Of a stretch of DNA of 18,317 nucleotides, positions 6,752 to 13,900 are shown in pieces (within the stretch, counting starts at the first letter, position 1; each line of letters begins with the position of its first letter). Below the pieces are notes generated by a model that was not told the origin of the DNA, made no database searches, and saw nothing but the letters and a program-made list of their open reading frames with translations. The DNA lies in contig JAHFLI010000006.1 in NCBI GenBank assembly GCA_023255615.1, positions 1 to 18,317 of the forward strand, given 5' to 3'. This DNA is from Candidatus Woesearchaeota archaeon (GTDB lineage Archaea; Nanobdellota; Nanobdellia; Woesearchaeales; JACQSR01). The position numbers were made by a program, and so were the translations under genes.

Positions 6752-7724
6752 CACCCTTTACTGGTGATGTATCGGTATAGTGCTGAGAAAATTCTTTAAA
6801 TTCTTTTGAAAGAAAATCTTCGGGCGTTTGTATATATTTCACACTTGGTTTCAATCGAATGCGATGCGCAAGCACAGAAAGAAGAGCTTCCTGAATATCT
6901 GAAAGATCAACCATTGTTTTTTTCTTCAAGACGGCATTTGTCTGTGCCCGTTCATACAATCCTAATGATGCTCGCACACCTGGTTTTTTCTCCACTTTAT
7001 CATGGGTGCGCAAAAGACGGACAAATGCAATCATCTCGTGCAAAGTCTTTTCAGGAAATCGAATGTCAAATTTCTCTCCTTTCTCGACAACAATACGTTC
7101 TTCTATTTCCTGCGTTTCCGGGTAACTCACCGGAATCATATCAAAACGATCAAGAAGAACATCAGAAAGTTTTTCTGTTGAAGTATCTTCTGGATTCATG
7201 GTTGCAATGAAAATAAGATTAACAGGAAAATCAACATCATAACTACCAATCGTTGCTTTTCCTTCCTCCAGAACTTGTAATAATGCGTTTTGCAATTTTT
7301 CAGGACATCGATTAATTTCATCAAGAAACAAAATGCCGTTATCTGCTTTGAATATTTTTCCCGGAGTAAACGCTTCAAGCGAGAGAGGACCAAATTGCAA
7401 TGCTTTTATTGGATCAATATCCCCCAATAAATCTTCAACCGTTAAATCAGGACTTCCCTGCACACGAATAAAACGCTGGACGCCTTCAACTTTTTTTGTT
7501 TTTTTCTCTTTTCCAAATCCTTCGTGGATCTCAATAGGACCAAGAATCTTTGCAATATTTTTCGCTAATGTTGTTTTTCCAACTCCTGGAGGTCCAACGA
7601 GAATGACATGTCGCTGCGCAAGAAGAGCAGATTTCAACTGCATTTTTACTTTTTCTTGCCCAAGAATATCAATAAACGGATCTTTCTCACCTAACAATTT
7701 TTGTTTAAGTTCGTCGAAAAGCAT
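6741..7724 (-). CDS. MoxR-family AAA+ ATPase
   Basis: It has Walker A GPPGVGKT (44-51), Walker B ILFLDE (131-136), sensor 1 in IATMNPED (about 173-180) and the arginine-finger segment LLDRFD (about 190-195). A C-terminal helical lid follows (MIAFVRLLRTHDKVEKKPGVRASLGL). This is the MoxR/magnesium-chelatase-I type of hexameric ATPase, which works with a VWA protein; that partner is the next, overlapping gene. The frame opens at ATG 7745, but a TATA box at 7751-7758 is only 10 bases from that codon. With a transcript start near 7728, the first usable codon is ATG 7724, giving 327 residues that begin at the family's usual MLFDELKQKLLG-like helix. The start change is an inference; the family call is firm. 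Confidence 0.92.
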   Translation of the reverse strand: MLFDELKQKLLGEKDPFIDILGQEKVKMQLKSALLAQRHVILVGPPGVGKTTLAKNIAKILGPIEIHEGFGKEKKTKKVEGVQRFIRVQGSPDLTVEDLLGDIDPIKALQFGPLSLEAFTPGKIFKADNGILFLDEINRCPEKLQNALLQVLEEGKATIGSYDVDFPVNLIFIATMNPEDTSTEKLSDVLLDRFDMIPVSYPETQEIEERIVVEKGEKFDIRFPEKTLHEMIAFVRLLRTHDKVEKKPGVRASLGLYERAQTNAVLKKKTMVDLSDIQEALLSVLAHRIRLKPSVKYIQTPEDFLSKEFKEFSQHYTDTSPVKGDGR

Positions 7725-7750
7725 AAAGACTAAACCATAATTCATTTTGA

Positions 7751-7758
7751 GTTATAAA
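7751..7758 (-). promoter_or_regulatory. TATA box for the moxR/VWA operon
   Basis: TTTATAAC on the minus strand, about 30 bases upstream of ATG 7724 and about 10 bases upstream of ATG 7745. Its position argues for the downstream start codon. Confidence 0.6.
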
Positions 7759-7780
7759 GGTTTGGACTTCGTGAGAGCTT

Positions 7781-9007
7781 CTAATTTTTGAAGATAGGTA
7801 GTGATATTTCAAACGTGTATCCTGGTTGATCAGATGTAAGGGTTTCATTTTTATATCCTCTAATCGATCCACCGTGAAGATCAATGTGTTTTTTTACAGT
7901 TGGCAATCCCCAACCAGTTCCATGATCTTTTCCAGTTACCCGTGGCTCGAAAAGCCTCATTTCAACATCGGTAGGAATTGGAACTGTACCATTATCAGAA
8001 AATCTGATTCTAAGATACTCACCATCCAATTCATAATCCAATCTTATTTCGGTTGCTCCAGCTTCAATAGCATTTTTTCCTAAATTTGGCAAAATTTTAT
8101 CGAACCAAGATGTTCGATGAATTCCAACAGAAAATTTATGATCCATGTTAGGATTATAATGGACAACGAGAATTTCTCCACTTGATCCACTATAACTCAT
8201 TTGAAGTCGCGCCGCAGCTTCAGCTAGAAAATAGATCGCCTGAATGGGTTGCAATTCGTACCTCTCGATCCTTAAAAAATCAAGCGGAGAACTTGCTTGA
8301 GCGGCGAGAACATCAATTTGTTTTTCGAGTCCTGCAGCTAACATAACTAAAAGAGTTGATCTATCATCTGGAGATGCACCAGGTTCCTTCAAACTTCCTT
8401 TAACATCACAGGCTTGCAATCGCAAAACAGAAAGTCCATTTCTTAAATCGTGCAAAGCAACCGCTGTTGCTTCACCTTCAGCAGCGAGCGCCTCAAGAGT
8501 TCTCGCTCTCTCTTCAGCTATTTCTTTTTCTTTCTCAGCCGCTCTTTTCTTTTCATTCAAAAACGTCTCATCCTTAATTGTTAATATCCCAATGGTACTA
8601 TATCTTTCTCCAAAAAAGTGAATATGAACTGGTTGGCCATTTACTCTATAATCCTGACTTCTCGGGGGAGAAACGTCGAATGAATCGATTCTTCCAGCAA
8701 GTAATTGTTGAATATCATCAATTAATTGTTGTTGCAAGGGGACATAATCAGATCCGGCAATAAGGTGAGAATCATCAACGATAGATAACACGCGAGAAAG
8801 ATAGCCAATTATTGTTGGAGAATCTATGCCCGGTTCTAAAGAAACTTGAATTCCTAACTCTTCAGCGAATTTTGCTGGAAGAACTCTATCAGCTAAAATC
8901 TTTCCATCAAGAGTCACTTGACCGCCAACAGGTGAGGCTACTTCTGGATCTATCTCAAAGGGGATTCTAAAATCTGCTACGCGATGATTATTTGGGTTAT
9001 CAGCCAT
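7781..9007 (-). CDS. Soluble sensor histidine kinase (orphan)
   Basis: A 408-residue protein without membrane segments. The N-terminal 150 residues form an unrecognised, possibly PAS-like input region (GERYSTIGILTIKDET ends it), followed by a charged coiled coil (about 150-180) leading into the phospho-acceptor helix with H186 in ALHDLRNGLSVL. The catalytic ATP-binding domain carries the N box (NLGKNAIEAGA, about 308-318), the G1 box DNG (338-340) and the G2 box GTGWGLPTVKKH (about 363-374). All key residues are present, so it should autophosphorylate on His186. No response regulator is encoded in the window. Histidine kinases are rare in small archaeal genomes and usually of bacterial origin, so transfer is likely. 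It is less lysine-rich and richer in Ala than its neighbours, which fits this. A TATA box lies at 9038-9045. Confidence 0.9.
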   Translation of the reverse strand: MADNPNNHRVADFRIPFEIDPEVASPVGGQVTLDGKILADRVLPAKFAEELGIQVSLEPGIDSPTIIGYLSRVLSIVDDSHLIAGSDYVPLQQQLIDDIQQLLAGRIDSFDVSPPRSQDYRVNGQPVHIHFFGERYSTIGILTIKDETFLNEKKRAAEKEKEIAEERARTLEALAAEGEATAVALHDLRNGLSVLRLQACDVKGSLKEPGASPDDRSTLLVMLAAGLEKQIDVLAAQASSPLDFLRIERYELQPIQAIYFLAEAAARLQMSYSGSSGEILVVHYNPNMDHKFSVGIHRTSWFDKILPNLGKNAIEAGATEIRLDYELDGEYLRIRFSDNGTVPIPTDVEMRLFEPRVTGKDHGTGWGLPTVKKHIDLHGGSIRGYKNETLTSDQPGYTFEISLPIFKN

Positions 9008-9037
9008 TTTAATTTAAGAATATGGGTGAATAAGATC

Positions 9038-9045
9038 TTTATAAA
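9038..9045 (-). promoter_or_regulatory. TATA box for the histidine kinase
   Basis: TTTATAAA on the minus strand, centred about 34 bases upstream of ATG 9007. This gives a leader of roughly 8 bases without a Shine-Dalgarno site. Confidence 0.55.
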
Positions 9046-9055
9046 TCTTTCGTTT

Positions 9056-9661
9056 CTATATAGTGGTAACAAGAAGATGGACCAAGAAAATGGCAAGGCC
9101 CGCAGAAACAGGAATCAGCAAATTATCATCAATCTGAGTCATGCCGAATTTAACATCAATGCCTTCAAGGGTCATCGCCACAAAACTCCCGACGAGTGCA
9201 TCCAAGAACGGAACAAAAATCCAGGCAGCAATCGTTCCAAAACAAAAACCAAAAATAGCACCTTCTAAAAATTTATGACTATTAAGTGGATGAGAAATTT
9301 TTCCATAAAATCGTCCGGCGAGATGGGAAACTGAATCACCAACAGCAAGAATCATGATGGAAGCCAATGCAATACGCTCCTCAAATAATACCAATGATAA
9401 AAATGCGCCAAGGACATAAAATATTGGTCCCTGCCCCGGAAATTTTCTCTTGATCTGATGGCGTTCAAAAAAATCAAGCAATCTTGAAATAAGAGGAAGT
9501 TTATACTGCTTACAGATAATAGACAACACCACACCAATCAAAAACAGAATCCATAGTTCTCGTACTCCGATGATGTTAAACTGAATCAATAAAATCAAAG
9601 TAAGACCAAAAAATAAATGGAAGAGCTGGCGCCGGAATTCAAACATCATTAATTTCGCCAT
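9056..9661 (-). CDS. Polyprenol/dolichol-kinase-like membrane protein (SEC59/DGK1 family)
   Basis: A 201-residue polytopic membrane protein with about six hydrophobic segments. Family marks are the early R-x-x-FH segment (FRRQLFHLFFG), KFPGQGPIFYVLG (73-85), the cytoplasmic loop GDSVSHLAGRFYGK (108-121), KFLEGAIFGF (130-139) and DDNLLIP (178-184). Yeast SEC59 and DGK1 use CTP to phosphorylate dolichol or diacylglycerol; archaeal relatives are thought to phosphorylate polyprenols or isoprenoid alcohols in the membrane. The start overlaps the PAP2 phosphatase stop by 13 bases, and a kinase beside a lipid-phosphate phosphatase fits lipid-carrier recycling. It is the last gene of the cca operon. 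Family assignment is good; substrate (dolichol, geranylgeraniol or a glycerolipid) is open. Confidence 0.82.
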   Translation of the reverse strand: MAKLMMFEFRRQLFHLFFGLTLILLIQFNIIGVRELWILFLIGVVLSIICKQYKLPLISRLLDFFERHQIKRKFPGQGPIFYVLGAFLSLVLFEERIALASIMILAVGDSVSHLAGRFYGKISHPLNSHKFLEGAIFGFCFGTIAAWIFVPFLDALVGSFVAMTLEGIDVKFGMTQIDDNLLIPVSAGLAIFLVHLLVTTI

Positions 9662-10188
9662 AGCGCAATCACCGCATCTGCAATAAGATACCCAATCAAT
9701 GCCCCCGCAATGACATCACTCAAATAATGAGCTTCGAGATATACTCTGCTCACACCGACGAATAGTGCATATCCATACCAATACGCTTGATATCGGGGAA
9801 CGAATCGCGCCGCAACAGTTGCCAACGAAAACGAAATCAAAGTATGAAGACTTGGAAATGAATAATCAACAATGTGCAGAAAAGGAATAAACATGATATC
9901 AAATGGTCGATCCCGTCCAATGACTTCTTTCAGAATCATTCCAACAACAAGTGACGTTATTAAAATCACCACAAAAAGAGGAACTGCTTTTTTCTTTTTT
10001 GTGAGGTAGAGCGGAACAATAAAAAGAACAAGAAGAATTGTTATCACATGCCCACCAACATCAAAAAGAAAATAAATAAGCGGATTTTGAACATCTTCAA
10101 TGGCTCTGGTAAGGAAATGGTCAAAAAAGAAAGATAGAACAAGGGCAGCTATACTTATTCCGATAATCATTATTTGTTTTTTTTTCAT
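9649..10188 (-). CDS. PAP2-superfamily membrane phosphatase
   Basis: A 179-residue protein with about five or six membrane helices and the three PAP2 catalytic motifs: K87-x6-R94-P95 (KEVIGRDRP), PSLH at 112-115 (the usual PSGH, with Leu in place of Gly but the acid/base His kept), and S147-R148-x5-H154-x3-D158 (SRVYLEAHYLSD), which holds the nucleophile His. The family dephosphorylates lipid phosphates and isoprenyl diphosphates such as undecaprenyl or dolichyl pyrophosphate. It begins four bases inside the nucleotidyltransferase gene (ATGA) and overlaps the kinase-like gene, so the three are translationally coupled. A role in regenerating a polyprenyl carrier after glycan transfer is inferred from family and context. 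Confidence 0.88.
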   Translation of the reverse strand: MKKKQIMIIGISIAALVLSFFFDHFLTRAIEDVQNPLIYFLFDVGGHVITILLVLFIVPLYLTKKKKAVPLFVVILITSLVVGMILKEVIGRDRPFDIMFIPFLHIVDYSFPSLHTLISFSLATVAARFVPRYQAYWYGYALFVGVSRVYLEAHYLSDVIAGALIGYLIADAVIALWRN

Positions 10189-11150
10189 GTCAATATATCT
10201 TTTTTGATAACGCCTTCGATTCTTTTTCCCGGAGCAACACGAACTCCAGGTGAAATAACAACCTTCTTTGCAACAACATTATCTCCAATCATGGCTCCAA
10301 TCCTTAACCTAATCTTTTTATCGTTAACGATCATTGTTGTTTCTCCACTATGGATAATGCCTGAAAAATAAACATTCTCACCGATAATAGAGTCTGTCAC
10401 AATCGACCCTTTTTCAATAATGGAGTTATCCATAACGATCGAGTTGATGACCTTTCCATTAATGGTACAATTCTTTCCCATTCTTTTCTTAACAATAGAA
10501 AATAAATCCCACGGATAAGCAATAGGGTGCCAACCCGTTCCAACAACACATTTCACATTATGGTCTTTTGAAAAAGCAGAAAGGGCAGCGGTGAGTTCAA
10601 TCTCACCACGGTCGCTTTTTTGCACACGTTCTAAATATACGAAAAAAGAATCATCCAAAATGTAACATGCACAATTTGCAAGGTTCGAAACAAATTTCTT
10701 TGGTTTTTCAACAACATCATGAAGGAATCCAGATTGTACACGAAATACCCCAAATCTCGATGGATCTTTTACTTTTTGTGCTAAAACCGAGAATGGATAG
10801 TTCAAACATTTCTTCATATCTCGTTTTGAATAGAGATCATCACCCATCAACACAATAAAACGATCCTGAAGAAACTTTTTTGCTAAAAGGAGAGCATGAC
10901 CGGTACCGTTCTGTTCTTTCTGAAAAATATATGTTATTCTTATTCTTTTATATTTTGCTCCAATTTTATTTTGAATTAACTCTTTTTTGTAGCCAACAAT
11001 AACAATAACCTCATCAACGAGTCCACATAATTGATCGAGATTATGTTCTACTAACGTTTTTCCGTCGACATTCAGAAGTGGTTTTGGTTTGTTTAAGGTT
11101 AATGGAATGGTCCTCGTTGATTTTCCTGCAGCAAGAATCACTGCTTTCAT
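10185..11150 (-). CDS. Sugar-1-phosphate nucleotidyltransferase with C-terminal beta-helix
   Basis: Residues 1 to about 215 form a nucleotidyltransferase Rossmann domain with the pyrophosphorylase signature LAAGKSTRTIPLTLNKPKPLL near the N-terminus (relaxed from GxGTRxxPLT...PK), VLMGDDLY with a metal-binding Asp, and GRGEIELTAAL-type substrate loop (RGEIELTAAL). The C-terminal 90 residues are a left-handed beta-helix (IGENVYFSGIIHSGE, IGDNVVAKKVVISPG). This two-domain layout is shared with GlmU-like and archaeal UDP/dTDP-sugar pyrophosphorylases, which make NDP-sugars from NTP and sugar-1-phosphate. The sugar cannot be told, and whether the beta-helix is also an acetyltransferase is open (the domain is short). 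It lies between cca and the PAP2 gene with four-base overlaps at both ends. It probably supplies activated sugar for cell-surface glycans. Confidence 0.87.
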   Translation of the reverse strand: MKAVILAAGKSTRTIPLTLNKPKPLLNVDGKTLVEHNLDQLCGLVDEVIVIVGYKKELIQNKIGAKYKRIRITYIFQKEQNGTGHALLLAKKFLQDRFIVLMGDDLYSKRDMKKCLNYPFSVLAQKVKDPSRFGVFRVQSGFLHDVVEKPKKFVSNLANCACYILDDSFFVYLERVQKSDRGEIELTAALSAFSKDHNVKCVVGTGWHPIAYPWDLFSIVKKRMGKNCTINGKVINSIVMDNSIIEKGSIVTDSIIGENVYFSGIIHSGETTMIVNDKKIRLRIGAMIGDNVVAKKVVISPGVRVAPGKRIEGVIKKDILT

Positions 11151-12367
11151 ATCTGAACCTCAATCTTTTTGCATCGTTCATGGACATATTGATTTTTTTT
11201 AATAAGGGGAGTCAGATCTTTTCTTTCTCTCACAAATCGTTTGATCGTGGCATACAATCGATTACCCATCATTTTTGTTTTTCCATACTTTGCCCTAAAT
11301 CGTTCGACATGTTCTTTTTGTCCTTTGAGCGGGCCTTCAATTTGTTTTTCATCAGAAAGCTTTTCTTCCTTCAAATAAAAATAAATACGAGCATCATTCT
11401 GTCCCCATTCCCAGTTCTTTGAGAGCAACGTAAATTCATGTTGTTCAATAATTCTTGTCATCTCTTCAATGCACTTGACTATTTTTGATCCGACTACATC
11501 TCGCTTTCCATCAAGTGGTGTGAGTATAACCACGAATGGTTTTTTCTTCGTGTTTTGAATTTTTTGTTGAAAGAAAAATTCTTTTGATGGGCGAGCAAGA
11601 AATTTTTTTGCAGTATCAATAAAGAGAGTACATTTTTCTTTTGACAATGCGGCTGCCGCATTCCGTTCCTTTTGCACAGGATCAATAACAATTAATGGAG
11701 ATTGCAGTTTAGAAAGATTCATCTCTCGGAAGACATCTTTTCCCTTGTAATGGTAGTGAATATCAATCACTTGTTTTTCCTTCCACTTCACTGCAGCGTT
11801 CAGCAACGGAAGAAATCCTCTATAATGAACGGTTAAAATTTCACAAACATAACCAGAAAACCCTTGAAGATAGGATTCAGCACCATATACACCAGCAGCC
11901 TTGCAAAACTGTTTGGTTAACCGCATGTCATTTTGATATTTCTTGTGTTTGAGCACCCACTTCGCATGTAACGGGCTCACATCAGTGATATTCCGAGCCA
12001 TGCGAACAGTGGTGATATCAAGAATGGGAACAATTTCAAAGGTATAGCCTTTAATGGTTAACTGGAAATAATCTCGGCTCCCATGCAATCGGGTTACCGA
12101 AGAAAATTCTCGCTTCAAAATCTTTTCAAGCATGTCTGACAAGTGGTCATTTTTTTCTGCATAAATAGAATATTTAAATTTGACAAAAATATCTGCATCA
12201 AACGATTTTAGTGTTGTTCCTTTTGCACCAGAGCCACCGAGAATAGCTTTTACCCCTTTTCCATGCCGATTAATCGTGGTCATGATCTTCTTGGCCAGAC
12301 CGAGCACTTCTTTTTCTTCTTTTTTTGTCGGCTTGATTTCCTGCAATACTTCTTTAAGGAGTTTCAT
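11147..12367 (-). CDS. cca: CCA-adding tRNA nucleotidyltransferase, archaeal class I
   Basis: It adds or repairs the 3' CCA of tRNAs without a nucleic acid template. The class I signature GGSGAKGTTLKSFDADIFVKF gives the GS motif and the metal-binding DAD pair; Glu in YTFEIVPIL is the likely third ligand. Then comes the archaeal CCA central region (WVLKHKKYQNDMRLTKQFCKAAG) and a C-terminal tRNA-tail-binding part; about 406 residues is near the family's size. The frame can be opened at TTG 12412 (421 residues). However, a TATA box at 12388-12395 lies 24-25 bases before ATG 12367, and known archaeal enzymes start close to this helix, so ATG 12367 is chosen. It leads a four-gene overlapping operon and diverges from the fcf1-like gene. 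Confidence 0.9.
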   Translation of the reverse strand: MKLLKEVLQEIKPTKKEEKEVLGLAKKIMTTINRHGKGVKAILGGSGAKGTTLKSFDADIFVKFKYSIYAEKNDHLSDMLEKILKREFSSVTRLHGSRDYFQLTIKGYTFEIVPILDITTVRMARNITDVSPLHAKWVLKHKKYQNDMRLTKQFCKAAGVYGAESYLQGFSGYVCEILTVHYRGFLPLLNAAVKWKEKQVIDIHYHYKGKDVFREMNLSKLQSPLIVIDPVQKERNAAAALSKEKCTLFIDTAKKFLARPSKEFFFQQKIQNTKKKPFVVILTPLDGKRDVVGSKIVKCIEEMTRIIEQHEFTLLSKNWEWGQNDARIYFYLKEEKLSDEKQIEGPLKGQKEHVERFRAKYGKTKMMGNRLYATIKRFVRERKDLTPLIKKNQYVHERCKKIEVQI

Positions 12368-12387
12368 ATTCTTCTGGTCCGAATAAT

Positions 12388-12395
12388 CTATAAAA
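12388..12395 (-). promoter_or_regulatory. TATA box for the cca operon
   Basis: TTTTATAG on the minus strand, centred 24-25 bases upstream of ATG 12367. This favours a leaderless start at that codon over the TTG at 12412. Confidence 0.55.
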
Positions 12396-12415
12396 GGTTT
12401 TCTGTTCAGCAAATA

Positions 12416-12423
12416 TTATATAG
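12416..12423 (+). promoter_or_regulatory. TATA box for the fcf1-like gene
   Basis: TTATATAG on the plus strand, centred 26-27 bases upstream of ATG 12446; a leaderless mRNA is expected. It lies 20 bases from the cca box, so two divergent promoters share a gap of about 80 bases. Confidence 0.6.
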
Positions 12424-12445
12424 GCTCGCTTTTTAAGATCTGTTG

Positions 12446-12847
12446 ATGAAAACAAAAATCTTTCTTGATACCAATGTTCTTCTTGCTATTTCGCAATTTA
12501 ATATCGACATTTTCTCAGAAATTGATCGTGTGTGTGATTTTTCCCATGAATTGATTCTGTTAAATAAAGTAGAGGAAGAACTCACTACTCTTTTTGAAGA
12601 ATCAACGGGAAGAATGAAGCAATCAATTAAGTTAGTAATCTCAATTATTAACACAAAAAACCTCAAAAAAATGAAAAGTCTAGATTGGGATACTGATACT
12701 GCGCTTCTCAATGCGGCAAAGGAATCGACCGGCATTGTAGCAACCCAAGATAAAGGACTAAAAGACCGATTACGTGAACAACATATTCCCGTTCTTACGA
12801 TTCGTCAAAAGAAGTATATGGTCCTTATCAAAGAGGGAAAGATTTAA
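12446..12847 (+). CDS. PIN-domain nuclease, Fcf1/Utp24-like
   Basis: A 133-residue single PIN domain. The first acidic ligand is in KIFLDTNVLL at the N-terminus; further candidates are the Glu run in KVEEELTTL and Asp residues in DWDTDTALLNAAKE and ATQDKGLKDRL near the C-terminus, the usual PIN pattern of metal-binding acids. In many archaea a PIN protein of the Fcf1/Utp24 group (pre-rRNA processing) lies directly upstream of rpoE (rpo7) and spt4, exactly as here. That context favours rRNA processing over a VapC toxin, and no antitoxin gene is adjacent. The frame opens one codon earlier at TTG 12443; ATG 12446 fits the TATA box. The assignment to Fcf1 rests mostly on context. Confidence 0.82.
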   Translation: MKTKIFLDTNVLLAISQFNIDIFSEIDRVCDFSHELILLNKVEEELTTLFEESTGRMKQSIKLVISIINTKNLKKMKSLDWDTDTALLNAAKESTGIVATQDKGLKDRLREQHIPVLTIRQKKYMVLIKEGKI

Positions 12848-12850
12848 AAA
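12843..12850 (+). promoter_or_regulatory. TATA box for the rpo7 cluster
   Basis: TTTAAAAA on the plus strand overlaps the stop codon of the PIN gene and is centred about 28 bases upstream of ATG 12875. It implies that rpo7 can be transcribed independently of the PIN gene. Confidence 0.5.
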
Positions 12851-12874
12851 CCGTTAGGAAACTCTGAATTTACG

Positions 12875-13423
12875 ATGTTTTATCGGGTTGCTATTAAGGA
12901 TCATATCAGGGTTCCTCCTGATCATTTCAACTTAGAAGTAGAGGAAGCAGTCCTCAAAATGATCAAAAAGAAGTATGAAGGATTAATCTCAAAAGATTTA
13001 GGGGTCGTTATCGACGTCTCAAAAGTCGAAGAAATTGGCGAGGGCGTTATTATTCCAGGAGACGGTGCATCATACTACGACGTCACATTCGATCTCATTA
13101 TCTTTAAGCCAGAATTACAGGAATTGTTGCTCGGAAAAATTCGTGATATAGCCGATTTTGGCGCGTTTATTTCGATTGGTCCCATTGAAGGAATGATTCA
13201 CGTTTCGCAAACGATGGATGACTTTGTAAGTTTTAGTAAAGACAAAACCTTGTCAGGAAAAGAATCAAAAAAATCCCTCAAAGTAGGGGATAAATGCAGA
13301 GCTCGTATTATTGCTGTTTCCTATAAAGATATTATGAATCCAAAAATTGGATTGACCATGAGACAACCCTCACTTGGACGCCTTGATTGGCTCGAAGTTG
13401 AAGAAGAGAAAAAGAAGAAATGA
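12875..13423 (+). CDS. rpo7: DNA-directed RNA polymerase subunit Rpo7 (RpoE', Rpb7 homologue)
   Basis: Rpo7 pairs with Rpo4 to form the stalk of archaeal RNA polymerase, which helps open-complex formation, elongation and RNA binding. The N-terminal tip domain (1 to about 80) has the family's MFYRVAIKDHIRVPP opening and the GEGVIIPGDGASYYDVTFDLIIFKP segment. The C-terminal S1/OB fold starts at about 83 (GKIRDIADFGAFISIGPIEGMIHVSQ) and ends near GLTMRQPSLG. The 182 residues include a Lys/Glu-rich tail (EVEEEKKKK). The stop overlaps the spt4 start as ATGA, and the next two genes are similarly packed, making a transcription/translation operon. Confidence 0.97.
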   Translation: MFYRVAIKDHIRVPPDHFNLEVEEAVLKMIKKKYEGLISKDLGVVIDVSKVEEIGEGVIIPGDGASYYDVTFDLIIFKPELQELLLGKIRDIADFGAFISIGPIEGMIHVSQTMDDFVSFSKDKTLSGKESKKSLKVGDKCRARIIAVSYKDIMNPKIGLTMRQPSLGRLDWLEVEEEKKKK

Positions 13424-13605
13424 AAAAGAAAGTTTGTAAAAAATGCAAAATGTTTGTGGAAGGCGATGAATGCCCTAATTGCAAGACTTCTCAATTTTCC
13501 ACTAATTGGCAAGGAAGACTTTCAATTCTTGATGCTAATAAATCCGAGATTGCAAAAAAAATTGGCATAACTGTAAAAGGAGAATATGCCATTAAAGCAC
13601 GATGA
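13420..13605 (+). CDS. spt4: Transcription elongation factor Spt4 (RpoE'')
   Basis: Spt4 is the small zinc-binding partner of Spt5; the heterodimer clamps RNA polymerase for processive elongation. The 61-residue protein has the four zinc cysteines C6, C9, C18 and C21 and the conserved WQGRLSILD core that docks on the Spt5 NGN domain. The Spt5 gene is not in the window. It overlaps rpo7 upstream and rps24e downstream by four bases each (ATGA), so translation is coupled across three genes. Confidence 0.96.
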   Translation: MKKKVCKKCKMFVEGDECPNCKTSQFSTNWQGRLSILDANKSEIAKKIGITVKGEYAIKAR

Positions 13606-13898
13606 AAATTGACATTATTCAAAAACGAGAAAATTCATTGCTGAAGAGAACGGAGTACCGTGCAAAGGTTACCTTTCAAGGAGCAACGCCTTCAAACGGC
13701 GATCTCAAGAAACATTTTGCTAAAACTGCAAGTGCTGCCGAAGATGTAACGGTTATCCGCAAAATAAGCACTGAATTCGGTGCATCAAAAGCAGTCGTTG
13801 ATGCTCTCGTGTATAGTGATGCCACATCTTTAAAAAATTATGAAGCTCCCGAAAAGAAAAAGGAAGCAAAGAATCCTGTAGAGGAAAAGGCTGAGTAA
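13602..13898 (+). CDS. rps24e: 30S ribosomal protein S24e
   Basis: S24e is found only in archaea and eukaryotes. The 98-residue protein has the expected fold and motifs: ENSLLKRTEYRAKVTFQGATPSN at the N-terminal half split by conserved turns, then VIRKISTEFGASKAVVDALVYSD. The C-terminus is a Lys/Glu-rich tail. In many Euryarchaeota a GTP-dependent dephospho-CoA kinase gene sits between spt4 and this gene; here the two overlap directly. rps27ae begins two bases after the stop. Confidence 0.95.
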   Translation: MKIDIIQKRENSLLKRTEYRAKVTFQGATPSNGDLKKHFAKTASAAEDVTVIRKISTEFGASKAVVDALVYSDATSLKNYEAPEKKKEAKNPVEEKAE

Positions 13899-13900
13899 GA

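Noticed and set aside
7333..7740. A 135-residue plus-strand frame within moxR
   Set aside because: It is antisense to a gene with clear Walker motifs, and the product is low-complexity Pro/Ser/Phe typical of reverse-strand shadows.
12446..12847. VapC toxin of a toxin-antitoxin pair
   Set aside because: No small antitoxin frame is adjacent, and the position directly before rpo7-spt4 matches the housekeeping Fcf1-like PIN gene of archaea.
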